Below are positions 17,918 through 26,045 of a stretch of 44,844 bases of DNA, piece by piece. Position numbers and translations under genes: made by a program. Where the stretch lies: assembly GCA_900320595.1 (NCBI GenBank), contig ONSW01000042.1, positions 1 through 44,844 of the forward strand. The letters are read 5' to 3'. Below the pieces are notes generated by a model. The model worked only from the letters and a program-made list of their open reading frames with translations. It searched no databases and was not told where the DNA came from. The stretch is from an uncultured Eubacteriales bacterium (GTDB lineage: Bacteria > Bacillota > Clostridia > Oscillospirales > Oscillospiraceae). The number at the start of each line of letters is the position of its first letter. The stretch's first letter is position 1.

Positions 17918-17993
17918 TGTACTTAATTTAAGTACACTTTGCACATTCTAACATGTACTTGAAATAAACTCAAATTATCTTTTATCAAGTACA
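17918..17993. promoter_or_regulatory. AAGTACA operator-like inverted repeats in divergent promoter region
   Basis: A perfect 19-base palindrome TGTACTTAATTTAAGTACA occupies 17918-17936. A second pair, TGTACTTGA (17954-17962) and TCAAGTACA (17985-17993), flanks 22 bases. Four half-sites in the short gap between two divergent genes, one encoding a ribbon-helix-helix protein, suggest autoregulation. Confidence 0.75.
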
Positions 17994-18006
17994 CGGAGGG
18001 TGCCGC

Positions 18007-18195
18007 ATGGACGCTTTGAAGAAGGAAAAGGACAAGCACCTTGGGCTACGCATCGACAGCGAGCTTCACTATAAACTGCACTATATTTCTCAATACGAAG
18101 GACGCTCGGCCAACGGAGAAGTGATCTACTTGATCCGCAAGGCCATAGAAGACTTTGAAAAGCAGCATGGCAAAATCGAAATACCGCAAGAATAA
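18007..18195 (+). CDS. ribbon-helix-helix (Arc-type) regulator, 62 aa
   Basis: A 62-residue protein with a basic start, a beta-strand segment HLGLRID and two helices (ELHYKLHYISQYEGRS and NGEVIYLIRKAIEDFEKQHG), the Arc/MetJ pattern. It is preceded by GGAGGG. AAGTACA half-sites stand immediately upstream. It probably represses itself and the divergent gene. A terminator follows directly. Confidence 0.8.
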   Translation: MDALKKEKDKHLGLRIDSELHYKLHYISQYEGRSANGEVIYLIRKAIEDFEKQHGKIEIPQE

Positions 18196-18200
18196 CACCT

Positions 18201-18247
18201 GACCCGGAATCATCTGTACGTTCGTACCGGTGACTCCGGGTCCTTTT
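18201..18247 (+). terminator. terminator with inner GTACG hairpin
   Basis: GACCCGGA pairs with TCCGGGTC, then CTTTTT. The loop holds CTGTACG-TT-CGTAC, a 12-base motif seen again at 20152 and, in reverse, at 22126. Confidence 0.85.
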
Positions 18248-18280
18248 TATGAATTCATTGCTCTTGTCTGCTTTTTACTT

Positions 18281-19822
18281 TTACTTTGTTCCAGTCAGGG
18301 CCACGCCGTTGACATACAGCGAGTAACCGTTGGAGATAACATTGGAGGCATCGCCGTTGAATTCGGTCACGTAGCTGTCGCCGGTCAGCGTCCAGGTGCT
18401 GGTGGCATCCAAGGTGACGGAAACGATGCCAACCTCGGTGGAGACGGTCTCACCCTTGGCGTTTACGATGCTGCCGTCGATGCAGCCTTCGAAGGTAGAG
18501 CCGCCGGTCAGCTCCAGGGTCAGGCTGGAATCGCTGCCAACCTTGATCGCGCCGACGAGCTTCTGGGCAATGGCCTTGAGCGTCGCAATGTTGCTGCCGC
18601 CGCTCCAGCCGTCTGCGCAGACGGAGAGCAGGATGTTTTCCTCGTCCTCGTTGACGATCTCCACGCCCTCCAGAGTAATGACGGCGCTGGTGTTCGTCAC
18701 GTGAAAGACGTGCCCGTTCTTGCTGGTGAGGCTGCCGCCTGTCATGGTAAAGCTTGAGGTACCGCTGGCCGCGTCGCCGGACATGGACTGGTAGATCATG
18801 ATGGTATCCAGGAAGGTGGCGTTGCCGTTGCACTGGGTGTTGTTGGCTGTCAGATCGCAGTCGTTGAGTGTGATGGAGTTGAGGCCCTCGATGCACACAC
18901 CCTCGGAGAGATTGGAGGTCAGCGTCGCGTTGGAGACCGTGATATCCGCCGTAGAGTAAATGGCGGGAGAGCCGAGGCCGTTGCTGGTGTAGCTGCCGTC
19001 GTCCACCACGACGGTCCCACCGCCGCGGTCGGTACGGATGGCCGCAGAGGATCGGCCGGAGGTCTCCACCGTCAGATCATAGGCGTAGGTCACGCCGCCG
19101 CCCGTGGTCATGATGCCGCCCGAGCCGTCGCCGGTAGTAACAATGCTGGTATCGCGGATGATGAGCGTGGTTCCGTCGCCGGAAGCCCCGTTTTGCCCGC
19201 CGTTGCCGCCGTAACAGAACACACCGTTTGCGCCTTCCGCATCAGACGTGATCGTGCCGCCGGTAATAGTGGTTGTGGTGCCGTCCTTTACCAGAACAGC
19301 CGCGTTCAGACCGTAGAAGTTGCAGTTATCGCCGCCATCAGAGTCTCCGGACTTGGTGACCGTAGGATCGGTGATCGACACGTCATCGGAGGTGCTGATC
19401 AGCAACGCGCTTTCGTCGGAAATGCTGCTGGCATAGACCTGGCCGCTCTGGCTATCTGCGGAACTGATCTCCACCGCGCCGGAGTAGTCAATATCCGCGC
19501 TGCTGGAGCCGGGAGCACCGCCGGGCATCCCGCCGGACGGAGGATCTCCGGGAGGTGTCCCGCCGGGGCCGCCGTTGCCGTCAGGAGGATCGCCGGGAGG
19601 CGTACCCATCCCCTCGCCGGGTGCAGCTTCGGGAGGATCCCCGGGCATATCGCCGGAGGGTGCGCCATCGGTCGACGCCCGTTCACTTGCTTCTGCCGTC
19701 TCAGTGGAAACCGCTTCCGTTTCGGTTTCCGTTACAGTGGCGCTTTCGCTCGCGCTGCTTCCGCAGGCGCAGAGGCTGAAAATCATAATCAGTGATAACA
19801 GAATACAAAGAATCTTTTTCAT
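18281..19822 (-). CDS. surface lipoprotein with beta-helix-like repeats
   Basis: A 513-residue exported lipoprotein. Residues 1-20 form a signal peptide ending in the lipobox-type FSLCACG (Cys at about 20). A Ser/Thr/Glu-rich and then Pro/Gly-rich spacer (about 24-105, with repeated PPGDPP and PGG) would hold it off the membrane. From about 115 on, short repeats such as TITGGTITS, ITLNDCDLTANN and FTMTGGSLTS suggest a right-handed parallel beta-helix, as in pectin-lyase-fold and carbohydrate-binding surface proteins. RBS GAGAGGG precedes the ATG. Ligand unknown. It is cargo of the element and may affect surface interactions. Confidence 0.8.
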   Translation of the reverse strand: MKKILCILLSLIMIFSLCACGSSASESATVTETETEAVSTETAEASERASTDGAPSGDMPGDPPEAAPGEGMGTPPGDPPDGNGGPGGTPPGDPPSGGMPGGAPGSSSADIDYSGAVEISSADSQSGQVYASSISDESALLISTSDDVSITDPTVTKSGDSDGGDNCNFYGLNAAVLVKDGTTTTITGGTITSDAEGANGVFCYGGNGGQNGASGDGTTLIIRDTSIVTTGDGSGGIMTTGGGVTYAYDLTVETSGRSSAAIRTDRGGGTVVVDDGSYTSNGLGSPAIYSTADITVSNATLTSNLSEGVCIEGLNSITLNDCDLTANNTQCNGNATFLDTIMIYQSMSGDAASGTSSFTMTGGSLTSKNGHVFHVTNTSAVITLEGVEIVNEDEENILLSVCADGWSGGSNIATLKAIAQKLVGAIKVGSDSSLTLELTGGSTFEGCIDGSIVNAKGETVSTEVGIVSVTLDATSTWTLTGDSYVTEFNGDASNVISNGYSLYVNGVALTGTK

Positions 19823-20136
19823 AAGAAATCCCTCTCTTTCCTTGTGTGATTGTAGAATATCCCAGTTACCTTAATAATACCTTAAGAGAAAGAAGATGAG
19901 CAGATTATTTTATAAAGCCGTGCCGCCCAGTCATTGTACACATGCTTTCGGACTCCATGTCCAAAATTGCAAATCTGCAATTTCTGGCGAAACCCCGCCT
20001 GCAAAAATGCAGAAGTGTCGATTTCAGCCTCCCGTAAAGGATTTTTTCGTATAATTGGGCGGAAACAGGCAAAAGCCAAATTCTTTTCCGCCCGCGTGAA
20101 GGGAGGTGCAAGCGGGCCGCAAATGGTGAAACGAAA
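19823..20136. other. non-coding region with inverted repeats, possible origin region
   Basis: No gene is supported here. It contains AAATTGCA-AATC-TGCAATTT (19964-19983), a CTGC/GCAG hairpin near 20010, and GGGCGGAAA pairing with TTTCCGCCC (20057-20093) with an inner GGCAAAAGCC. It lies directly before the primase and helicase genes, where a replication origin would be expected. It also holds the promoter region of the lipoprotein. Confidence 0.4.
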
Positions 20137-20184
20137 AGGACTTGAATTGATCTGTACGTGCGTACAGGGTTCAGGTCCTTTTTT
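20137..20184 (+). terminator. terminator with inner GTACG hairpin
   Basis: AGGACTTGAA pairs with TTCAGGTCCT, then a T-run. The loop carries the hairpin CTGTACG-TG-CGTACAG, related to the one at 18201. It separates the upstream region from the replication genes. Confidence 0.85.
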
Positions 20185-20271
20185 CTTGCCTGCCTCCAAA
20201 GCGGAAAGTGAGAAATCCCGTTCTTAAATAACTGCTCTCACTTTTCCGAGCACAAAAAAAGAGGTAAACAA

Positions 20272-20844
20272 ATGATTGACTTCAAAAGCGTCAAAAGTCT
20301 CGTCACAGCCCGCGAGGCGGCAGAACACTATGGGCTGACAGTAAACCGTCATGGGATGGCCTTGTGTCCCTTCCATGACGATCACAACCCCAGCATGAAG
20401 CTGGACGATCGCTTTCACTGCTTCGGCTGCGGAGAAGACGGGGACGTTATCGACTTCACCGCCAAGTTTTTCAACCTGTCTCTGCCGGAAGCGGCGGAAA
20501 AGCTGGTCAAGGACTTCGGGAACGGAGTCGAGCTTCCGACCTCGCCCGCACCGCCCAAGCCGCCCGATCCGGCCCAACGCTGTCATGATGTGCTGCTGCA
20601 GATGGAGGTTCAACTTCACCGGCAAAAGCGTTTGACCGCGCCGCAGAGCATGGACGATCCCATCACAACGGAATATGCGCGCAACTGCCAGATGTACGAT
20701 TTCATCGTAGGTCTGGCAGATTTGCTTTCCGGGGGTACAGAGCAGCAGAAGTCGGACGAGATCGCCTACCTGACCGGCGGTGTGCTGGATCACTACGAGC
20801 GTGTCTTGCAGAAGGAGGTGATCGCATATGACGACATCTTCTGA
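20272..20844 (+). CDS. CHC2 zinc-finger primase-type protein
   Basis: A 190-residue protein whose first 90 residues form the DnaG-type zinc-binding domain: CPFHDDHNPSM and FHCFGCGEDGDVIDF supply the C-H-C-C ligands. No TOPRIM domain follows; the rest is helical. It overlaps the next gene by 17 bases. It probably helps start element replication together with the helicase-type protein. Confidence 0.87.
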   Translation: MIDFKSVKSLVTAREAAEHYGLTVNRHGMALCPFHDDHNPSMKLDDRFHCFGCGEDGDVIDFTAKFFNLSLPEAAEKLVKDFGNGVELPTSPAPPKPPDPAQRCHDVLLQMEVQLHRQKRLTAPQSMDDPITTEYARNCQMYDFIVGLADLLSGGTEQQKSDEIAYLTGGVLDHYERVLQKEVIAYDDIF

Positions 20845-22123
20845 GCCCGCGCCGATCTGGCTGGACGAGAACGGGAAGATCGACGAGGTGGGCTTCTGTG
20901 AATGCTTTCGGGAGAGCCACCCGATGCTCTGCATCCATGAGACCTTCTTCACCCGGGACGGCAAGGTCACGGACGAGGGCAGCTTGAAGAGCGAGATCTA
21001 CCAGATGATCAAGCCCTATGTGCGCACCGGCGTCTCCAAGAAGGTCAGCAATCTGCTGGAGGCACTTCGTTCGGAGTGCTTCTCCCCTCCACTGCCCATC
21101 TACCACGACCGCATCCATGTGGCCAACGGCACGCTGTTCCTGGACGGGCGTTTTGAGGAGAGCAAGGATTTCTGCCTGAACCGGCTGCCGGTACGCTATG
21201 ACCCGGAGGCGCCAAGGCCGGAGCGCTGGCTGCGTTTTCTCGATGAGCTGTTGATCCCGGAGGACATTCTGACCCTGCAGGAATTCATGGGCTACTGCCT
21301 GATCCCCAGTACCAAGGCCCAGAAAATGCTGATGCTGGTGGGCAAGGGCGGCGAGGGCAAGTCCCGCGTCGGGATCGTGCTGTCGGCGCTGCTGGGTATC
21401 AACATGTACAGCGGCAGTATCGCCAAGGTGGAGACCAGCCCCTTTGCCCGCGCGGATCTGGAATACGGGCTGCTGATGGTGGACGACGATATGAAGATGG
21501 AGGCGTTGCCGGACACGAATATCCTGAAAACCTTGATCACGGCGGAGCTCCCCATGGATCTGGAGAAGAAGGGCAAGCAGAGCTACCAGGGCACCATGTA
21601 CGTGCGCTTCATCGGCTTTGGCAACGGGGCGCTGAAATCCCGCTATGACCGCAGCGTTGGCTTCTTCCGCCGCCAGATCATTCTGACGGTGAAGGACAAG
21701 CCCGCCGACCGGGTGGACGATCCCTTTCTGTCCGAAAAGCTGATTGCCGAGATCGACAGCATCTTTCTCTGGGCGCTGGAGGGACTGCGGCGGCTGATGG
21801 AAAACGACTTTCGCTTCACGCTCAGCGAGCGCAGCCGGGAGAACATGCGGGAGAGCGTGTCCGAGGGGAACAACGTGACGGAGTTTCTCAAATCCGAGGG
21901 CTACATCGGCTTCAAGGCTGATTACGACATTACGTCCCAGCGCCTGTACGAGCTGTACGTCCTGTGGTGCGAGGAAAACGCCTACTTCCCTCTGGCCAAG
22001 AAGAGCTTTCTGGATCAGATGGCCGCACTTGCGCCGGAATACCGCCTGGAGAGCACCAACAACCTCTATGTCAACGGCCGCCGCGTCCGGGGCTATGTGG
22101 GCATCTACGCGCTGATCCCGTGA
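20828..22123 (+). CDS. phage/plasmid-type primase C-terminal helicase (P4/D5 family)
   Basis: A 431-residue protein with Walker A in LVGKGGEGKSRVG (about 172-180), Walker B in YGLLMVDDDMK (about 220) and sensor region FIGFGNGALKSRYDRSVGFFRRQI, the pattern of superfamily 3 helicases attached to P4/D5 primases. A winged-helix-like C terminus closes it. The start overlaps the upstream gene after AGGAGGTGATC. With the CHC2 protein it makes a two-part primase-helicase. Confidence 0.87.
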   Translation: MTTSSEPAPIWLDENGKIDEVGFCECFRESHPMLCIHETFFTRDGKVTDEGSLKSEIYQMIKPYVRTGVSKKVSNLLEALRSECFSPPLPIYHDRIHVANGTLFLDGRFEESKDFCLNRLPVRYDPEAPRPERWLRFLDELLIPEDILTLQEFMGYCLIPSTKAQKMLMLVGKGGEGKSRVGIVLSALLGINMYSGSIAKVETSPFARADLEYGLLMVDDDMKMEALPDTNILKTLITAELPMDLEKKGKQSYQGTMYVRFIGFGNGALKSRYDRSVGFFRRQIILTVKDKPADRVDDPFLSEKLIAEIDSIFLWALEGLRRLMENDFRFTLSERSRENMRESVSEGNNVTEFLKSEGYIGFKADYDITSQRLYELYVLWCEENAYFPLAKKSFLDQMAALAPEYRLESTNNLYVNGRRVRGYVGIYALIP

Positions 22124-22218
22124 CGTACGAACGTACGGAGAATTTCAAGTCAACATCTAAAAAAGAAATGAGGAAAAGAAAATGAAATACAACAGAAATA
22201 AGACGCACATCATGCGTC
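22120..22218. other. candidate transfer origin upstream of relaxase
   Basis: The gap before the mobV-type gene holds GACGTACGAACGTACGG (22124 on) and the hairpin GACGCA-CATCA-TGCGTC (22202-22218). MobV relaxases usually nick just upstream of their own gene, so the origin of transfer is probably here. No nick site could be matched. Confidence 0.4.
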
Positions 22219-22238
22219 GGAAACAGAGGGCGCGCTGA
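22182..22238 (+). CDS. 18-aa small ORF coupled to relaxase
   Basis: ATG after AGGAAAAGAAA opens MKYNRNKTHIMRRKQRAR; its TGA overlaps the relaxase ATG (TGATG). It is very basic and overlaps the hairpin. It may only couple translation of the relaxase; coding status is uncertain. Confidence 0.35.
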   Translation: MKYNRNKTHIMRRKQRAR

Positions 22239-23224
22239 TGGCAAAGGCACAGTACGGCATCCTCCGCTTCGCCAAGTACAAGGGGCCTGAGATCAGCAAC
22301 ATCGAGGCCCACAACGAGCGCACCAAGGAGACCTATGCCAGCAATCCCGACGTGGATCTGAGCCGATCCAAATTCAACATCCACCTGATCGAGCCGCAGG
22401 ACAAGTATCGCGCCACGGCGGAGGCGCGGATCAAAGAGTGCCAGTGCCCCCGGGTCTGCTCCAACAGCGTCCGGGCGGTGGAGACACTCATCACCGCCAG
22501 CCCCGAGTTCTTCGAGGGCAAGAAGAAAGAAGAGATCCGCGCCTATTTCGAGCACGCGCTGGGCTTCCTGCAAAGCCGGATCGCCCCGGAAAACTTCATA
22601 TCCGCCGTCGTGCATATGGACGAGAAGACGCCCCATATGCACGTTTCTTTTGTCCCGATCACGGAGGACGGGCGGCTGAGCGCCAAGGAGATCGTCGGAA
22701 ACAAGAAAAAGCTGACCGAATGGCAGGACGGCTTCTGGCAGCACATGGCGGAGAAGTACCCGGACTTGGAGCGGGGCAAAAGCGCCAGCATCACCGGGCG
22801 CACCCACATCCCGCCGCGGCTCTTCAAGGAGGCCGAGCATCTGGACAAGCAGCTGCGCGGCATCCTGGCGATCATGGACGAGACCCACGCCTTTACCGCC
22901 AAGAAAAACGTGGAGGAGATCCGGAAGCGGCTGAAAAAGCTCTTCCCCAAGCTGACCAAATTCAAGGAGACGCTGAGCGGCTACGAGAAGGCCTACAAGG
23001 AATTGCAGAAGGAGAACGCAAGCCTGACAAGTCGGGTGGGCAAGCTGGAGGCCGACAAGGCAGGCCTCAGCAAGCAGGTCAAGGAGAAGAAGCTGACCGA
23101 GCGGCTGACGGCCAAGCAGCTGGAGGCGGACTACCAGAACCTGTACCGCCGGGTCAGCCAGTACGCGCCGGAGCTGCTGCGCGGCGTGCCCGACCCGCAG
23201 AAAAAGAAGGAGCTGAGTTTATGA
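22238..23224 (+). CDS. MobV-family relaxase (plasmid recombination/mobilisation)
   Basis: A 328-residue relaxase. The MobV metal-binding motif VVHMDEKTPHMHVSF (about 126-140) is clear. The N-terminal 210 residues form the catalytic domain; residues about 230-310 are a long charged coiled coil (EKAYKELQKENASLTSRVGK). It nicks the element's transfer origin so that it can be moved by a helper conjugation system; no type IV secretion genes are visible here, so the element is mobilisable rather than self-transmissible as far as the window shows. Confidence 0.93.
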   Translation: MAKAQYGILRFAKYKGPEISNIEAHNERTKETYASNPDVDLSRSKFNIHLIEPQDKYRATAEARIKECQCPRVCSNSVRAVETLITASPEFFEGKKKEEIRAYFEHALGFLQSRIAPENFISAVVHMDEKTPHMHVSFVPITEDGRLSAKEIVGNKKKLTEWQDGFWQHMAEKYPDLERGKSASITGRTHIPPRLFKEAEHLDKQLRGILAIMDETHAFTAKKNVEEIRKRLKKLFPKLTKFKETLSGYEKAYKELQKENASLTSRVGKLEADKAGLSKQVKEKKLTERLTAKQLEADYQNLYRRVSQYAPELLRGVPDPQKKKELSL

Positions 23225-23325
23225 AAAGAATACCGACCACCACGATCCCCTCGCCGGCCGGCGGGGGATTACTTTTTGCCCGATCCGGCAACAATTTCAA
23301 AAGAGAAAGGAGGGGTTGGCAATGA
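23221..23325 (+). CDS. 34-aa small ORF between relaxase and next gene
   Basis: It overlaps the relaxase stop by ATGA and the next start by ATGA, so it exactly bridges the two genes. The product begins MKRIPTTTIPSPAGGG and ends KRERRGWQ. It has no known match to my knowledge. The double overlap suggests translational coupling. Confidence 0.45.
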   Translation: MKRIPTTTIPSPAGGGLLFARSGNNFKRERRGWQ

Positions 23326-23630
23326 AATTTAAGGTGAGGTTATTTCTCGGCGACAAGCTGATCGACCCGTCCGATTACGACAAGATCCGGATCAACTGCC
23401 CCGACGTGGACAGGATCGTGAATGAGATCTATGAGCGCAATGAGCGCCGTCCGCTGACGAAGGCCGAGCTGGACGCGCTGGACGACGAGCTCGATGATGA
23501 GCCGGACGAGCCGCCCGCGGCGGGGAAGCCCTCGGTGCTCAAAAAGCTGGAGAGGAATCAGGCGCTCGTGAAGCAGCGGGACGCGATGCCTCCGCCCAAG
23601 AGACCGCGCCATAGAGAGCCGGTGCTGTGA
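23322..23630 (+). CDS. small acidic hypothetical protein, 102 aa
   Basis: Function not recognised. It has a folded-looking N-terminal half (MKFKVRLFLGDKLIDPSDYD) and a low-complexity Asp/Glu/Pro-rich section (ALDDELDDEPDEPPAA). ATG at 23322 follows GGAGGGG; an upstream TTG at 23316 is less likely. It belongs to the mobilisation operon and precedes the recombinase. Confidence 0.65.
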   Translation: MKFKVRLFLGDKLIDPSDYDKIRINCPDVDRIVNEIYERNERRPLTKAELDALDDELDDEPDEPPAAGKPSVLKKLERNQALVKQRDAMPPPKRPRHREPVL

Positions 23631-23777
23631 ACAGAGAAGCGAAAACGGTATGAGACCGTCACAGTCCCATACCGTTTTTCGCCATACCTACGTTTCGCAG
23701 TTCTTACGAGTAAAAATGAAAATCTATTGAGAACGGAGAAAAAACATGCTATATTACAAACCAAGGAAGGTGTACTT

Positions 23778-25333
23778 ATGAAAAAGACAGAGAGAACCTA
23801 CCACCTGAAAAACATACTGGATCTCAAGCACAACATGAAGATCGTCATCGACGAGGCGGTGGAGCTGGACGAGGACGACAATTTCCTCATCAACGTGGGC
23901 TACCTCCGCGTATCCACCGACCGGCAGGCGGATCTCGGCTTCGGGCTGGATATCCAGGAGGCCGATATCGTTCGCTGGTGCACGGCCAACGGCTACAAAA
24001 ACCTGGTGCTGTTCATCGACGACGGCTATACCGGTACCAATATGGAGCGCCCCGCCCTGCAGGAGATCATGGGCGCGATCACGGACTTCAACACGGGGAA
24101 GTCGCACATCCGCGTCAACTCCCTGGTGGTGGCGCGCATCGACCGTCTGGGCCGCTCGCTGCTGGGCACGCTGCAGTTCATCCAAGACTACATCGTCGCC
24201 GCGAAGGACAGCAAGAACAGCGCCGTCAACCGTAACCGGGAGGACATCAACTTCGTCTCTGTGGCGGAGAATTACTGCCGTATCGACAAGGACAACCCCC
24301 AGGGCAAGTTTCTGCTGATGCTCTTTGCCACGTTGGCGGAGTTCGACCGCGACCAGATCGTGGAAAAGCTCAAGCGCGGACGGCAGGCGCGGGTGGCCTC
24401 CGGCAAGTGGATGGGCGGCGGCAACGCGCCCTTCGGCTACCGCTACAACAAGGAGACCTCCTCGCTGGAGGTCGTGCCCGAGGAAGCGAAGGTCGTACGG
24501 GAGATCTTCCGCCTGTACATCGAAGAGAAGATGCCGCCGCAGAAGATCGCCGAGCGCTTTCATTTCAGCGGCGACCAGGCAATACGCCAGATCCTGATGC
24601 GCAAGTCCCTCACCGGCTGCATCATCTTCAACGGCGAAGAGTACGAGGGCAATCACGAAGCCATCATCTCCCTGGAGACCTGGCAGGAGGCACAGGAGGA
24701 AATGCAGCGGCGCAGCGTCAACCGAACGGCCTCCAACTATCTGCTCTCGGGCCTGGTATACTGCGGCGAATGCGGCGCGAAGATGCGCTATCAAAAATGG
24801 GGCGACAAGGGTCACAAGCTGGTCTGCTACTCTTCGCAGGAATCCAGCAACGCCCGCTTCGGCAAGGCCGACAGCTGCGACAGCGAGCGCTTCTGGTGCA
24901 AGGACGTGGAGCAGGCCGTTATCGACGAGCTGTTCCGGCTGAAATACCTGGGGCAGCCCGATACGCGGAAGACGGAAAACGGCGTTGACAACATCGCCGT
25001 GCTGCAAAAGGAACTGGCCGCCGCCCGTAAACGCCTGAGCCGTCTCTACGACTTCGAAGACGAGGACGAGACCGACGACGTGCTCAGCGAAAAGATCCTC
25101 GACGCCAGGCAGCGCGTCCGGAACATCGAGGCGCAGATCCGCGAGGAGGAGAAAAGGAGAAGGTCAAGGGCATCCTCCGCACCCTGCAGTCGACCTGGCC
25201 GGAGATGAACGACGTGCAGCGGCAGAGCACCTGCCAGCAGCTCATCGACCGGGTCATCATCTACAAGGACGGCAGCATCGACGTGAAGCTGCAGCTCAGA
25301 AAGTATCTGAAAAGTGCGGAAATCAAGCCGTAA
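23778..25333 (+). CDS. large serine recombinase of the element, C-terminal frameshift
   Basis: It integrates and excises the element. The N-terminal resolvase domain has VGYLRVSTDRQ with the catalytic Ser at about 45, then the recombinase domain, the zinc ribbon YCGECGAKMRY and a coiled coil. I place the start at 23778 (MKKTERTY) because AAGGAAGG precedes it. At 25152-25155 a run of four A breaks the frame: as written the protein ends at 25208 with a basic nonsense tail, but a -1 shift continues as KEKVKGILRTLQSTWPEMND to the stop at 25333. One missing A would explain this. The gene lies next to the sigG junction, as expected for an element end. Confidence 0.9.
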
Positions 25334-25390
25334 CTGCTGTTTTTCAGAACGTTTACTATCTTCTCTCCATCCGATATTCGTTCCGATGAT
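25334..25390. other. right attachment junction in sigG
   Basis: Between the recombinase stop and the first recognisable sigG codon (GTT CCG ATG, 25380) the reading frame does not encode the expected FSTYA part of SigG. The boundary therefore falls close to 25375-25382. The matching left junction lies outside the window. Confidence 0.7.
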
Positions 25391-25877
25391 CGCGGGAGAG
25401 CTGCGGCGCTTTCTGCGGGACCACAGCGCGCTTCGCGTCTCCCGGTCGATGCGCGACACGGCCTATAAGGTGCTGCAGGCAAAGGAAAAGCTCTGCGCCG
25501 AAACCGGACGCGAGCCGACGGTGGAGGAGCTCTCCGCCGCGACGGGGATCGCGCGCCGGGAGATCGTCTTTGCGCTCGACGCGATCTGCGAGCCGGTCTC
25601 GCTCTATGAGCCGGTGTTCGGCGACGGCGGGGAGAGCGCCTGCATCATGGATCAGATCGGCGACAGCCGCAACACCGACGAGCACTGGCTTGAGCAGATC
25701 GCGCTGGAGGAAGCCATCGGCCGTCTTTCGCCGCGCGAGCGGCATATCCTCTCGCTGCGTTTCTGCGACGGACGGACGCAGATGGAGGTCGCCCGCCAGG
25801 TCGGCATCTCCCAGGCTCAGGTGTCGCGGCTCGAAAAGGGCGCGATCGGGCGGATCAAAAAGGAGCTTTCGGCATAA
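25380..25877 (+). pseudogene. sigG: sporulation sigma factor SigG, 5' part separated by the element
   Basis: Residues from VPMIAGELRRFLRD onward follow SigG closely: SALRVSRSMRDTAYK, IVFALDAI, EPVSLYEPVF.DGG, MDQIGDSRNTDEHW and TQMEVARQVGISQAQVSRLEK. SigG drives late forespore genes. The first third (regions 1.2-2.1) is missing and presumably lies beyond the other end of the element. Excision by the adjacent serine recombinase should restore the gene, as with the sigK-interrupting skin elements of other spore formers. As it stands it cannot make functional SigG. Confidence 0.88.
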
Positions 25878-26003
25878 AAAACCGAGGAGGGATTAGGGCG
25901 CGCAGAATAGGGATACGGCAGCGCAAAAAAAGATATTTTCGCGCCGGGCTTCGTTGAAAATGCTCGGAATATATAGCCTGCGACTCGCTTCGCTCGCATG
26001 CAT

Positions 26004-26043
26004 AAGTTCGACTTTGCCAAATCATAGATTTGGAGTCTCACTT
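26004..26043. repeat. dispersed hairpin repeat, copy 1
   Basis: A 40-base hairpin, AAGT-tc-GACT-ttg-CCAAATC-ata-GATTTGG-AGTC-tc-ACTT. The stem changes in step with copies 2 and 3, so the structure, not the sequence, is kept. It ends just before the stop of the TRAP permease frame. Confidence 0.8.
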
Positions 26044-26045
26044 AA

